Below, in pieces: positions 1 to 7,467 of a stretch of DNA of 15,458 bases. Origin of the DNA: Candidatus Sumerlaeota bacterium (GTDB taxonomy: Bacteria; Sumerlaeota; Sumerlaeia; SLMS01); assembly GCA_020850785.1 (NCBI GenBank), contig JADZDZ010000321.1:1-15458 (forward strand), written 5' to 3'. Every line of letters begins with the position of its first letter. Position 1 is the stretch's first letter. Below the pieces are notes generated by a model. It was not told the origin of the DNA, ran no database searches, and saw nothing but the letters and a program-made list of their open reading frames with translations. Made by a program: the position numbers and the translations under genes.

Positions 1-126
1 ACTGGCACCTCCTATGGGCCAAAGCCGCGTAACACCATCCCACGATTTCGGGAGATGCACCCAGAACCGGGCAACTGGCAAGAAAAGCCTCGACAAGGCC
101 GATCTCAATACCATTCTCCAGCCTAG
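1..126 (+). other. Possible 3' end of an upstream gene (unidentified)
   Basis: Frame 1 is open from the window edge to a TAG at 124-126 and would give a 41-residue, Pro/Arg/Gln-rich tail with no motif I recognise. A second frame (14-211) is also open, so the reading frame is not secure. The stop codon falls inside the palindrome at 118-131, which would fit a gene end with a short hairpin. This may be the tail of another gene of the left-hand accessory cassette or simply non-coding sequence. Confidence 0.2.
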
Positions 127-131
127 GCTGG
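118..131. promoter_or_regulatory. 14-bp perfect palindrome upstream of the ParB-like gene
   Basis: CCAGCCTAGGCTGG is perfectly self-complementary. It lies 63 bases before the ATG of the ParB-like gene. As DNA it could be an operator for a dimeric regulator. As RNA it would form only a 5-bp stem with a CUAG loop and has no U-tract, so a terminator is less likely. The sequence shows no cognate regulator gene. Confidence 0.35.
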
Positions 132-158
132 GCATGGAACCACTGATGTGCGGGATGG

Positions 159-176
159 CCAAGTCTCCCAAGTCTC
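159..176. repeat. Tandem 9-bp direct repeat
   Basis: The unit CCAAGTCTC occurs twice head to tail (159-167 and 168-176). It ends eight bases before the Shine-Dalgarno of the ParB-like gene. Its position between palindrome and start codon fits a protein-binding site or a slippage duplication. Two copies are too few to decide. Confidence 0.4.
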
Positions 177-184
177 ATAGATTC

Positions 185-190
185 AGGAGG
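185..190 (+). promoter_or_regulatory. Strong Shine-Dalgarno of the ParB-like gene
   Basis: AGGAGG lies four bases before the ATG at 195. It is the best ribosome-binding site in the window and fixes the start of the first gene of the cassette. Confidence 0.75.
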
Positions 191-194
191 ATAA

Positions 195-1586
195 ATGGTC
201 GAATATCTTGAATTGAGCATCGATGAGCTTCTCCTTGACGAAGACAATCCACGTCTTGGCTCTGTAAACAGCCAATCGGCAGCGCTGGAAGCCCTCGTGC
301 ACTTAAACGAGGCACATTTCCGCAACCTGATGCTTAGCATCAAGAATAATGGCCTTGATCCCGGAGATAATCTCTATGTGATAGAAGCAGATGGTGGAGA
401 CGACTTCACTGTTCTGGAGGGCAATCGACGCCTTTCGGCGCTTATTGTGTTGAACAATCCAGATGTTTTAGATGGCACCGAAGTTCCCGATACCATCAAA
501 AAATCTCTCGTTCGAGCTGCGACAGGGTTTGATCGGACAAAAATTGAGCCAATTCGATGCGTCAAATTCGAACACCGGGAAGACGCAAATGAATGGATAT
601 ATCGGCGGCACACTGGAACAGCGGATGGCGAAGGCAGGATTCAGTGGGGACCGTTGGAAATACAGCGGTTCTCTGGTGATCGATCCATACTCGATGTCAT
701 CGATTTTGTCGGCCGCAACGCCGACTACTCGGACGACGAGTGGGAATCAACGAAGTCAGTGATTGAAAGCCGAAAATCCAGCAATCTTGCACGTCTTCTT
801 GAATCTGCACCCGGCCGCAAACACCTCGATATTTCGATATCAAATAGCGGTGACGGTAAGACTCCAATGCTGGGATCAGAACCCAAATGGGCGCTCAAGG
901 TCCTGCGTCGGATTATCGACGATGTGCGGGATGGAATAGTCGACTCGCGTGACCTTAACAAGGCATCAGATATTGAAGGTTACTTTCAGAATCTTCCCAA
1001 AGACCTTCAGCCGCAGAAAGACAAATCTGACACCCCACGTCCCTTCAAGGACATCGACATCAAGAAGCGCCCGCCAGCTCCCGTCGTTGCGAAAACTCCC
1101 ACAAAACAGAAAACTAAAAGTACCCCAAAACCTCGGATCACACTCGCACCAAGGCAGCATCCTTTTAATGCACCCAAGTCGACCAAGGGAGAAATCCTGT
1201 TGCGGGAAGCAGGAGGCTTGGATGCAAACAAATTTATTCTCTCTGCTGCATTTGTGCTCCGTAGTTTCGTTGAGCTTGCAATCAATGACTACATGGATGC
1301 GAATAAGATTCCCAAATCTGAAACGAATGGAAAGGGAACCGATGTCGAATTGGACCTAACCCAGAAGGCGGACAGAGTCTTGAAGCATATCGCGGCGACG
1401 GATAGTTCAAAGAAGGCTGACCTACGTGGTTTTCGAAATAATATTATTACGAAGACGTCCCCGACATCCATCCAGTCACTCAATGGGTTCGTCCATAACA
1501 AATTCCAGATTCCGACCGCAGACGCGCTTCGGGCAGGGTGGGATTGTTCTGTCCCAATCTTCATTGCCGCCTATGGAAGCGCATAA
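195..1586 (+). CDS. ParB/Srx-fold N-terminal domain protein with a C-terminal helical domain
   Basis: The protein has 463 residues. Residues 1-100 carry the ParB/sulfiredoxin-fold signature: a NPR motif at 18-20 and an EGNRRLSAL box at 75-83, equivalent to the GxxR nucleotide/phosphate-binding box of ParB-like proteins. Some family members bind CTP and others are nucleases; which applies here cannot be told. The middle is predicted helical. A Lys/Pro/Thr-rich linker covers about 285-335. The last 125 residues form a separate helical domain containing VLRSFVELAI and a LNGFVHNKF segment; this loosely resembles HEPN-like helical domains but lacks their Arg before the His. There is no ParA partner and no helix-turn-helix of chromosomal ParB, so this is not the segregation protein. 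The stop overlaps the methyltransferase start, so the two are probably co-translated. Base composition is clearly more A+T-rich than the genes from smc onward, suggesting transfer. Best guess: a component of a modification or defence module. Confidence 0.8.
   Translation: MVEYLELSIDELLLDEDNPRLGSVNSQSAALEALVHLNEAHFRNLMLSIKNNGLDPGDNLYVIEADGGDDFTVLEGNRRLSALIVLNNPDVLDGTEVPDTIKKSLVRAATGFDRTKIEPIRCVKFEHREDANEWIYRRHTGTADGEGRIQWGPLEIQRFSGDRSILDVIDFVGRNADYSDDEWESTKSVIESRKSSNLARLLESAPGRKHLDISISNSGDGKTPMLGSEPKWALKVLRRIIDDVRDGIVDSRDLNKASDIEGYFQNLPKDLQPQKDKSDTPRPFKDIDIKKRPPAPVVAKTPTKQKTKSTPKPRITLAPRQHPFNAPKSTKGEILLREAGGLDANKFILSAAFVLRSFVELAINDYMDANKIPKSETNGKGTDVELDLTQKADRVLKHIAATDSSKKADLRGFRNNIITKTSPTSIQSLNGFVHNKFQIPTADALRAGWDCSVPIFIAAYGSA
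1575..1579 (+). promoter_or_regulatory. Ribosome-binding site deciding the methyltransferase start
   Basis: GGAAG lies six bases before the ATG at 1586, inside the last codons of the ParB-like gene. It supports the start at 1586 over an in-frame ATG at 1538 that would overlap the upstream gene by 49 bases. Confidence 0.55.
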
Positions 1587-2527
1587 TGCCAGACGTCCAT
1601 CCATCCCTTACTCAAACTGGTCGCTACTCCCCGCTTCGCTATCCTGGCGGGAAAGGGAAACTCGCACGCTTCATAAAAGATATTGTGCGCTTAAATGGCT
1701 TGTCAGATGGCCGCTACGTTGAGCCATATGCTGGTGGTGCGGCCGTTGCCTGGGAGCTGTTACTTACAGGTGTAGTGCGTCGAGTTTCAATTAATGACAT
1801 CAGTTTGCCGGTATTTGCATTTTGGCATAGCGTTCTAAACTCGACGGATGAGCTCTGTAAAATGATTTGTGACTGTCCGCTGACTGTTCAAGAATGGGAC
1901 CGACAAAAGGCTGTATTCCGACGACAAAATGAGACTGATTATTTAAGACTTGGATTTTCTTTTTTCTTCCTGAATCGCACAAATCGATCTGGAATTCTGA
2001 AAGGAGGGGTCATCGGTGGACGCGACCAAACTGGAAGATGGAAGATTGACGCCCGATTTAATAAATCTGATCTTGTCTCTCGGATTGAGAAGATTGCATC
2101 GCTTAGGACGCGGATTGAACTAACAAATATTGATGCCGTGAAGTTCATTGAGACTAACGCAAAGCGGTTTGACAAAAAAACTCTTATTTATATAGATCCT
2201 CCCTATTTCGAGAAGGGGCGTTTTCTCTATCACGATGCTTATCGTGAAGAAGACCATGCTACTGTTGCAGAATCCGTGAAGAGTTTGAAGAGTGTGAGTT
2301 GGGTGGTGTCTTATGATGACGTGCGTCCGATCCATGATCTGTATGCTAAAGCACCTTGGCTTCAATACACCATAAACTATAGTGCCCGTAACATTACCAG
2401 AGGCAGAGAGGCGATGTTCTTTAGTCAGGGTCTTACTGTTCCAAATGTGCCTGCACCTTTACACGAAATTGACCGCGATCTTCGTAGTCGGCCGCGACCC
2501 GTTTCCAAACGTGAATTTGCCGCCTAG
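1586..2527 (+). CDS. D12-class N6-adenine DNA methyltransferase
   Basis: The 313-residue protein is predicted to transfer a methyl group from S-adenosylmethionine to the N6 of adenine in DNA. Motif X is RYPGGKGK at 18-25. Motif I (SAM binding) is EPYAGGAAVAW at 46-56. Catalytic motif IV is IDPPY, with D204-Y207. The order X-I-target recognition-IV is that of the MethyltransfD12 (Dam-like, alpha) group, and the length fits a complete enzyme. The recognition sequence cannot be read from the protein. The ATG shares its A with the TAA stop of the ParB-like gene (TAATG), implying translational coupling. No restriction endonuclease gene follows before the tRNA, so the enzyme is either an orphan or serves the ParB-like protein or genes left of the window. 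It shares the A+T-rich composition of its partner, and a short acidic-to-basic tail after about residue 285 is unremarkable. Confidence 0.92.
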   Translation: MPDVHPSLTQTGRYSPLRYPGGKGKLARFIKDIVRLNGLSDGRYVEPYAGGAAVAWELLLTGVVRRVSINDISLPVFAFWHSVLNSTDELCKMICDCPLTVQEWDRQKAVFRRQNETDYLRLGFSFFFLNRTNRSGILKGGVIGGRDQTGRWKIDARFNKSDLVSRIEKIASLRTRIELTNIDAVKFIETNAKRFDKKTLIYIDPPYFEKGRFLYHDAYREEDHATVAESVKSLKSVSWVVSYDDVRPIHDLYAKAPWLQYTINYSARNITRGREAMFFSQGLTVPNVPAPLHEIDRDLRSRPRPVSKREFAA

Positions 2528-2802
2528 TTCTCCTTCTTCACTTTATCTGAAGACTTCACTGGAGAATTCTCAGGGGTAGTGTTCAGAGTTTCTCGCACAT
2601 TTGTTTTGAGGGCGTGGTTTCCGAGCCTGGGGAGGTTGAGAGGGTTTCAAGGGAGAGAAGGAGGGCGCGCGCTTGAGCCATCGCCCCGTTTCCTGCGGCG
2701 CTTGCCTTGGTCGGCCCGGTGGTGGCGTTGATCGGCAATCCATCGCGGGGCGACCGCTGGCGCAGGCCGACTTGATTCAGGTGGTGCCGCCCATGGCTTG
2801 AA

Positions 2803-2879
2803 TGGTCGGGGCGCCGGGACTCGAACCCGGAACCCCCAGCTCCCAAAGCTGGTGCGCTAGCCAAGTGCGCTACGCCCCG
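2803..2879 (-). tRNA. tRNA-Pro (anticodon TGG)
   Basis: On the minus strand the sequence folds into a complete cloverleaf of 77 bases including an encoded CCA. The acceptor stem is CGGGGCG paired with CGCCCCG plus discriminator A. TA follows at positions 8-9, and the anticodon arm is CCAGC-TTTGGGA-GCTGG. A GGTTCGAGTCC-type T loop is also present. The anticodon TGG reads proline codons. The 3' end points toward the ParB/methyltransferase cassette, the usual orientation when an integrative element has used a tRNA gene as its attachment site. Confidence 0.95.
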
Positions 2880-2890
2880 ACGGGAGGGAG

Positions 2891-2920
2891 GTTGTCGGCT
2901 CAGGACCTTGTGCCTGTCAA
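2891..2920 (-). promoter_or_regulatory. Possible promoter of the tRNA-Pro gene
   Basis: Reading the minus strand, a perfect TTGACA (-35, at 2915-2920) is followed after 18 bases by GACAAC (2891-2896), a weak -10 with three of six consensus bases. It would start transcription about five bases before the tRNA. The -35 is convincing, the -10 is not. Confidence 0.35.
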
Positions 2921-3107
2921 GCCCCGCAAAAGATGCCACGGCGGCGGGAAGTTATTCACAGGTTCGGTAAATCGGGGATTTCGGTTGATTCTCTTCGGCG
3001 GCATCCTTCAGTTTTTCTGCGGGTTTCGCTGCGGTTTTTGGCATTTCTCCATTCGTTTGCCAGCGCGGCAGGCCCGACCCGTATGTGCCCGCCATTCCCG
3101 TCGCCGC

Positions 3108-3111
3108 AGGA
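3108..3111 (+). promoter_or_regulatory. Ribosome-binding site deciding the smc start
   Basis: AGGA lies nine bases before the GTG at 3121. It favours that start, which gives the family-typical MFLKSLELHGFKSF beginning, over an in-frame GTG at 3085. Confidence 0.5.
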
Positions 3112-3120
3112 TCGCCCCGC

Positions 3121-6100
3121 GTGTTTCTGAAATCCCTCGAACTTCACGGTTTCAAGTCCTTCGCCCACAAGACCACGATTCAGTTTATGGAAGGGGTCAC
3201 CATCGTGGTGGGGCCGAACGGTTGTGGGAAGTCCAACGTCCTCGATGCGATCCGTTGGGTGCTGGGTGAAACGAGCGCAAAGTCGCTGCGCGGCCAGAAG
3301 ATGCACGACGTCGTGTTTCGCGGATCGTCATCGCTGAAGCCCGCGCACTTTTCCCAGGTGACGCTGACAGTCGACAACTCCTCCAGCCTGCTGAAGATGG
3401 ACCAGTCGGAAGTGCAGGTGGCGCGGCGTTTGTTTTCCGATGGCGAGGCGGAATACCTGATCAACAAACAGAAGGGGCGCATGCGCGATGTGCATGAGCT
3501 GTTTCTGGATACCGGCCTTGGCGCCGATGGTTACTCGATCATCGAGCAGGGGCAGATCGGCGCGATGGTCGCGGCAAAACCGCGCGAACGCCGCGACATC
3601 TTCGAGGAGGCCGCCGGCATTTCACGCTACAAGGCGCGCCGCGAGGAGACGTTGCGCAAGCTCGTGCGGACAGAAGAGGATTTGATCCGCCTGTTCGACA
3701 TCGTCAGCGAAGTCGAACGCTCCTGCAATTCGCTCTACCGGCAGGCGAAGAAGGCGGAGCGCCATCGCCGCGCCATGAAGCGGCTGCATCGCGCGCAAAA
3801 GCGCCTCATGGTGTTGCGCCACGGACTGTTGAGCGAAAGGAACGCGGCGCTGGAGGCGGAACTGGAGAAGGTTCGTTCCGTCTTCGAGGAGGCGAATGCA
3901 AAGCTGGCCAATGCGGAGGCGAAGCGCGCGGAGCTTGCACGGCTCGTCGAGGATTATCAGAGAAATTTTCAGGAACTGCAGCAGGAACGCTACGACCTGC
4001 AGCAGGCGGTGAATCGCGAACAGCGCCGTATCGAGAGCGCGCAGCAGTCCATCGCGGCGGTGCAGGAGAGAACCGCGCTGCTGGAGCGCGACCTGGCCTC
4101 CGCCGGCAACCGCGTTTCAATCCTCACACAGACCATCGCTGCATTGCAGGTGGACGTGGAGCGGGAGCAGAAGGCGCTCTCCTCCAGTTCGCAGGGCAAT
4201 GATGAGGCGCAGCAGCGGCTCGAATCATTGCGTCGCGAGCAGGACCGCGTCTCGCAGGAAGCGCAGCGCCTGCGCCATGAGTTGCAGAGCGAGCGCGCGA
4301 AGGAAAACAAGGTCTCGCAGGACAAGCGCATTTCCGAATCCATCGTCGAGCGCGTGAGCGCGGAACTGGCAAATCATGAAACGTTGATTGCCAACGTGCG
4401 GAAGGAATCGGAGGAAGCGCAGGCGGAGGCGGAGAAGGCGCGCGCGGAAATGGAATCGCGCCGCGCCCGCGTGCGGGAATTGAAGGAGGAAACCGCCCGC
4501 ATTCATGCGGAGATTCAGGCTGGCGATCGCGAGAAGAATGAACTGGCGGGACGGTTGGATCAGGCAACGCGCGCGTTCAACCAGGCCTCATCGCGTTTGG
4601 AGGCGTTGCAGGAACTGGAGGACAGCTACGAAGGATTTTATCGCGGCGTGCAGGTGGTGATGAAGGCCGCACAGGGCGGGAAGCTGAACGGAATTGTTGG
4701 TGTGCTTTCCAACGTGCTGAACGTGCCGAAGCAGTATGAGGTCGCGGTCGAAGTCGCGCTGGGCGGATCGTTGCAGGACATCATCACCGTCAGCGAACGC
4801 GACGCGCAGGCGGCGATCCAATTGCTGAAGCAGACGAACTCCGGCCGGGCGACGTTCCTGCCGCTGGACCTGCTGCAATCGAACACCCGCTACGACCATC
4901 TGGAGCGCATCATGGGGCGCGCCGGTGTGGTGGGCCTCGCGAAAAAATTGATCACCTACGATCCGAAGATTGAACCGGCGGTGGAACGCCGTCTTGGCAA
5001 TACGCTGGTGGTGGAGCAGCTTCGCGTGGCGATCGACCTGCAACGCGAAGGCATTCGCAACCGCTACGTTTCCGTGGAAGGTGAGTTGGTCGATCCGTCG
5101 GGCGTGCTGACGGGTGGATCGCACCAGTCGCGCGGATTGTTGACGCGCACGCGGGAAATTCGCCAGTTGAAGGATGACGTGGCGAGGCTCGATGGCGAGC
5201 GGCGTGCGCTGGCGGACCGCATGAAGGCCGCCAAGGATCGCCTGTCGGAGGCCTACGCCCGCGCGGCGGAATTGCAGGCGACGGCGCATCAGGAGCAGAT
5301 GGCGGAGGCGCGCGGAGAGAAGGACTTTCAGGCGGCGGAGGCGCGCGCGAAGGATCGGCGCAATGCGCTCGCAACGGCGGAGGCGCGTTCCGTGCAGCAG
5401 CGTCTGGACTTGGAACAGCATCGCACGGTGATCACCGATTGCGATGCGGGGCTCGCGCAACTGTCCCAGCGCATTTCCGAACGCGAAACAAAAATCGCGT
5501 CGCTGGAGAACGACTACACGGAACGCAGCAGGACGGTTTCGCAACTGAGCGAGGAAATTTCCAATGCACGTGCAAACCTGAGCGGCATGAGGGAAAGGCT
5601 GAACGCGCTCACCGCGAAGCTGGAGGAGTTGAAGCGGGACAGCGAGACCGCCGCAAGCGATCGCGAAACGCGCACGGCGGAACTGACAACGCTGGCGGAA
5701 AGCAGGCAGTCCGCCGCGACAGACGTGGCAGAGGCGGAATTGCTGCTGGGAACGCTGATCAAGCAGCGCGACGAACTGGAAGCCAGGCTCTCCACGATGC
5801 AGCAGGACAACGAGTCCAGCCTGCGCACGGCGCGCGAGGGGATCGCGCAGGTGCAGGAGCTTCAACGCGATCGCAACATCAAGGAAAACGCCCTGCGCGA
5901 GGTGGAAACGCAGGCAACGGAAGTGCGCGCGCAACTCGGCTTCCTGGCGCAGGAGGCAATGGACGAGTTTGGCCGCCCCGTGGCGGAAATCGCGAAGGAA
6001 ATCGCCGAGGAGCTTTCACCGGAAGTGGATTCCATCATTGCCGCCGGCGACGAGGAAGAGGGCGAGGCGGAGGAAGATTCGCGCGACTTCACCAAGGATG

Positions 6101-6801
6101 ATGCGATTGTCGATCCGCAGGAATTGCGGCGTTTCGTCAATGAGCTGCGCGAGAAGATCAGCCGCATGGGGGCCGTGAACGAAACCGCCATCGGCGAATA
6201 CAAGACGCAGAAGGAGCGCCTCGACTTCCTCACGGCGCAGCGCGATGACCTGATCAAGGCGAAGGATTCGCTGACAGAAACGATTCGCAGCCTGGATGAA
6301 ACGACGTCGAAACTTTTCCACGAAGCCTTCACGACGATTCGCCAGAATTTTGAGAACAACTTCCGCAAGTTGTTCAATGGCGGGCGCGGCGACCTGATTC
6401 TGGTGGAGGAGGAAGGTCATCCCGAACCGGGCATCGACATCTTCGCGCAGCCTCCGGGCAAGAACATCGGTGGATCAATCACGCTGATGTCCGGTGGTGA
6501 GAAGGCCATGACGGCGATCGCCCTGATGCTCTCGCTGTTTCAGTTCAAGCCGTCGCCGATTTGCATCCTTGACGAAATCGACGCGCCGCTGGACGACGTG
6601 AATTGCCAGCGCCTGTGCGACGCGCTGAAGGAATACAGCCGCACCACGCAGTTCCTGATCATCACCCACAACAAGATCACGATGTCGCTCGCCGACACGA
6701 TCTACGGCGTGACCATGCAGGAGCCGGGTATCAGCAAGCTGGTGAGCGTGAAGTTCGACAAGATCGAGGAAAGCGGCCTGCTGGAAAGCACCGGCGCGTA
6801 A
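3121..6801 (+). CDS. smc: Chromosome partition protein Smc
   Basis: This is a full-length SMC ATPase of 1226 residues, which compacts and segregates the chromosome with ScpA and ScpB (neither is in the window). The N-terminal head has Walker A GPNGCGKSN at 31-39. A long coiled coil covers roughly 160-500, the hinge about 500-665 (including GVLTGGSHQSRG near its end), and a return coiled coil reaches to about 960. The C-terminal head has the ABC signature MSGGEKA at 1123-1129, where most family members have LSGGE, and Walker B ICILDEID with D1151 and E1152. A very acidic stretch (about 975-1000) precedes the C-terminal head. GTG is chosen as start because it places the conserved FLKSLELHGFKSF at the N-terminus and has a Shine-Dalgarno. 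The gene leads a tight co-directional series, three bases before the next start. No frameshift is seen. Confidence 0.97.
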   Translation: MFLKSLELHGFKSFAHKTTIQFMEGVTIVVGPNGCGKSNVLDAIRWVLGETSAKSLRGQKMHDVVFRGSSSLKPAHFSQVTLTVDNSSSLLKMDQSEVQVARRLFSDGEAEYLINKQKGRMRDVHELFLDTGLGADGYSIIEQGQIGAMVAAKPRERRDIFEEAAGISRYKARREETLRKLVRTEEDLIRLFDIVSEVERSCNSLYRQAKKAERHRRAMKRLHRAQKRLMVLRHGLLSERNAALEAELEKVRSVFEEANAKLANAEAKRAELARLVEDYQRNFQELQQERYDLQQAVNREQRRIESAQQSIAAVQERTALLERDLASAGNRVSILTQTIAALQVDVEREQKALSSSSQGNDEAQQRLESLRREQDRVSQEAQRLRHELQSERAKENKVSQDKRISESIVERVSAELANHETLIANVRKESEEAQAEAEKARAEMESRRARVRELKEETARIHAEIQAGDREKNELAGRLDQATRAFNQASSRLEALQELEDSYEGFYRGVQVVMKAAQGGKLNGIVGVLSNVLNVPKQYEVAVEVALGGSLQDIITVSERDAQAAIQLLKQTNSGRATFLPLDLLQSNTRYDHLERIMGRAGVVGLAKKLITYDPKIEPAVERRLGNTLVVEQLRVAIDLQREGIRNRYVSVEGELVDPSGVLTGGSHQSRGLLTRTREIRQLKDDVARLDGERRALADRMKAAKDRLSEAYARAAELQATAHQEQMAEARGEKDFQAAEARAKDRRNALATAEARSVQQRLDLEQHRTVITDCDAGLAQLSQRISERETKIASLENDYTERSRTVSQLSEEISNARANLSGMRERLNALTAKLEELKRDSETAASDRETRTAELTTLAESRQSAATDVAEAELLLGTLIKQRDELEARLSTMQQDNESSLRTAREGIAQVQELQRDRNIKENALREVETQATEVRAQLGFLAQEAMDEFGRPVAEIAKEIAEELSPEVDSIIAAGDEEEGEAEEDSRDFTKDDAIVDPQELRRFVNELREKISRMGAVNETAIGEYKTQKERLDFLTAQRDDLIKAKDSLTETIRSLDETTSKLFHEAFTTIRQNFENNFRKLFNGGRGDLILVEEEGHPEPGIDIFAQPPGKNIGGSITLMSGGEKAMTAIALMLSLFQFKPSPICILDEIDAPLDDVNCQRLCDALKEYSRTTQFLIITHNKITMSLADTIYGVTMQEPGISKLVSVKFDKIEESGLLESTGA

Positions 6802-6804
6802 CGC

Positions 6805-7458
6805 GTGCTCGAAATTCATTCCATCACGACGGGGCCCTTTCAGGAAAATTGCCACATCCTGCAGGACCCCGATACGAAGGAAATCGTGGTCATTGATCCC
6901 GGTGATGACGCGCCGGAATTGGTCGATTTCCTGAAGCGAATCGGCGGCCGCGTCACCGCCATCTGGAACACCCACGCACACATTGACCACATCGGCGCCA
7001 ACGCGGCGGTGAAGCGTGCCACGGGCGCACCAATTTCCATTCACGAGGCGGAGAAGGACTGGCTCGGCTCCGCGATGCTTTGCGGCGCCGCCTTGTTCGG
7101 AATCCCCTTCGAACCATCAAAAGCTGACGTGCTGTGGAAGGATGGTGATGCCGTGACGGCGCTGGGCCGCGAGTGGCGTGTGCATCACGCACCCGGTCAT
7201 TCGCCGGGAATGTGCACGATTTCCTGCGATGCGGAAAGGCTCATCATTGTCGGCGACCTGATCATGATGAACAGCATTGGCCGCACGGATTTGCCCGGTG
7301 GCGATGACCGGGCCATGGCAAAATCGCTGAAGGAATTTTTCGCATATGCGAAGCCCGATTGGCAAATCCTTAGCGGCCACGGTGGAAGGTCGTTGGTGCG
7401 GCAGGAAGTCCAACTAAATCACAATGCGCGTTACATGATCGAAGAATTCGGCGCCTGA
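6805..7458 (+). CDS. Metallo-beta-lactamase-fold hydrolase (glyoxalase II-like)
   Basis: The 217-residue protein is a single MBL-fold domain with all expected metal ligands: THAHIDH with H57, H59, D61 and H62, then H132 (PGHSPG), D151 (VGDLIM) and H192 (SGHGG). The segment SIGRTDLPGGD at about 157-167 is typical of the YcbL/glyoxalase-II-like subgroup, whose members hydrolyse thioesters such as S-lactoylglutathione or related small molecules. There is no glyoxalase-II C-terminal helical domain, so the true substrate is uncertain. There is no signal peptide, so it is probably cytoplasmic. The start is a GTG three bases after the smc stop, with no room for its own promoter, hence co-transcription with smc. 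Confidence 0.88.
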   Translation: MLEIHSITTGPFQENCHILQDPDTKEIVVIDPGDDAPELVDFLKRIGGRVTAIWNTHAHIDHIGANAAVKRATGAPISIHEAEKDWLGSAMLCGAALFGIPFEPSKADVLWKDGDAVTALGREWRVHHAPGHSPGMCTISCDAERLIIVGDLIMMNSIGRTDLPGGDDRAMAKSLKEFFAYAKPDWQILSGHGGRSLVRQEVQLNHNARYMIEEFGA

Positions 7459-7467
7459 CCGTCCCGG

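Noticed and set aside
2557..2581. Imperfect inverted repeat around GAGAATTCTC after the methyltransferase
   Set aside because: The central 10-bp palindrome is perfect, but the flanking arms are short and mismatched and no T-tract follows, so a terminator is not supported.
2583..2939. 118-codon open frame on the minus strand across the tRNA-Pro gene
   Set aside because: It reads through the whole tRNA, has no recognisable motif and no good ribosome site.
2952..2960. TTATTCACA, a match to the DnaA-box consensus near smc
   Set aside because: It is a single copy; roughly one chance match is expected every few tens of kilobases, and no cluster, AT-rich unwinding region or dnaA/dnaN gene is present, so no origin is called.
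2802..3269. Open frame on the plus strand beginning MVGAPGLEPGTPSSQSW
   Set aside because: This is the well-known spurious translation of the antisense strand of a tRNA gene; it also runs into the start of smc in another frame.
4588..5934. 448-codon open frame antisense to smc
   Set aside because: It lies entirely inside the conserved hinge and coiled-coil coding region. Its His/Leu/Arg-rich, low-complexity make-up is what the reverse strand of coiled-coil codons in high-G+C DNA produces.
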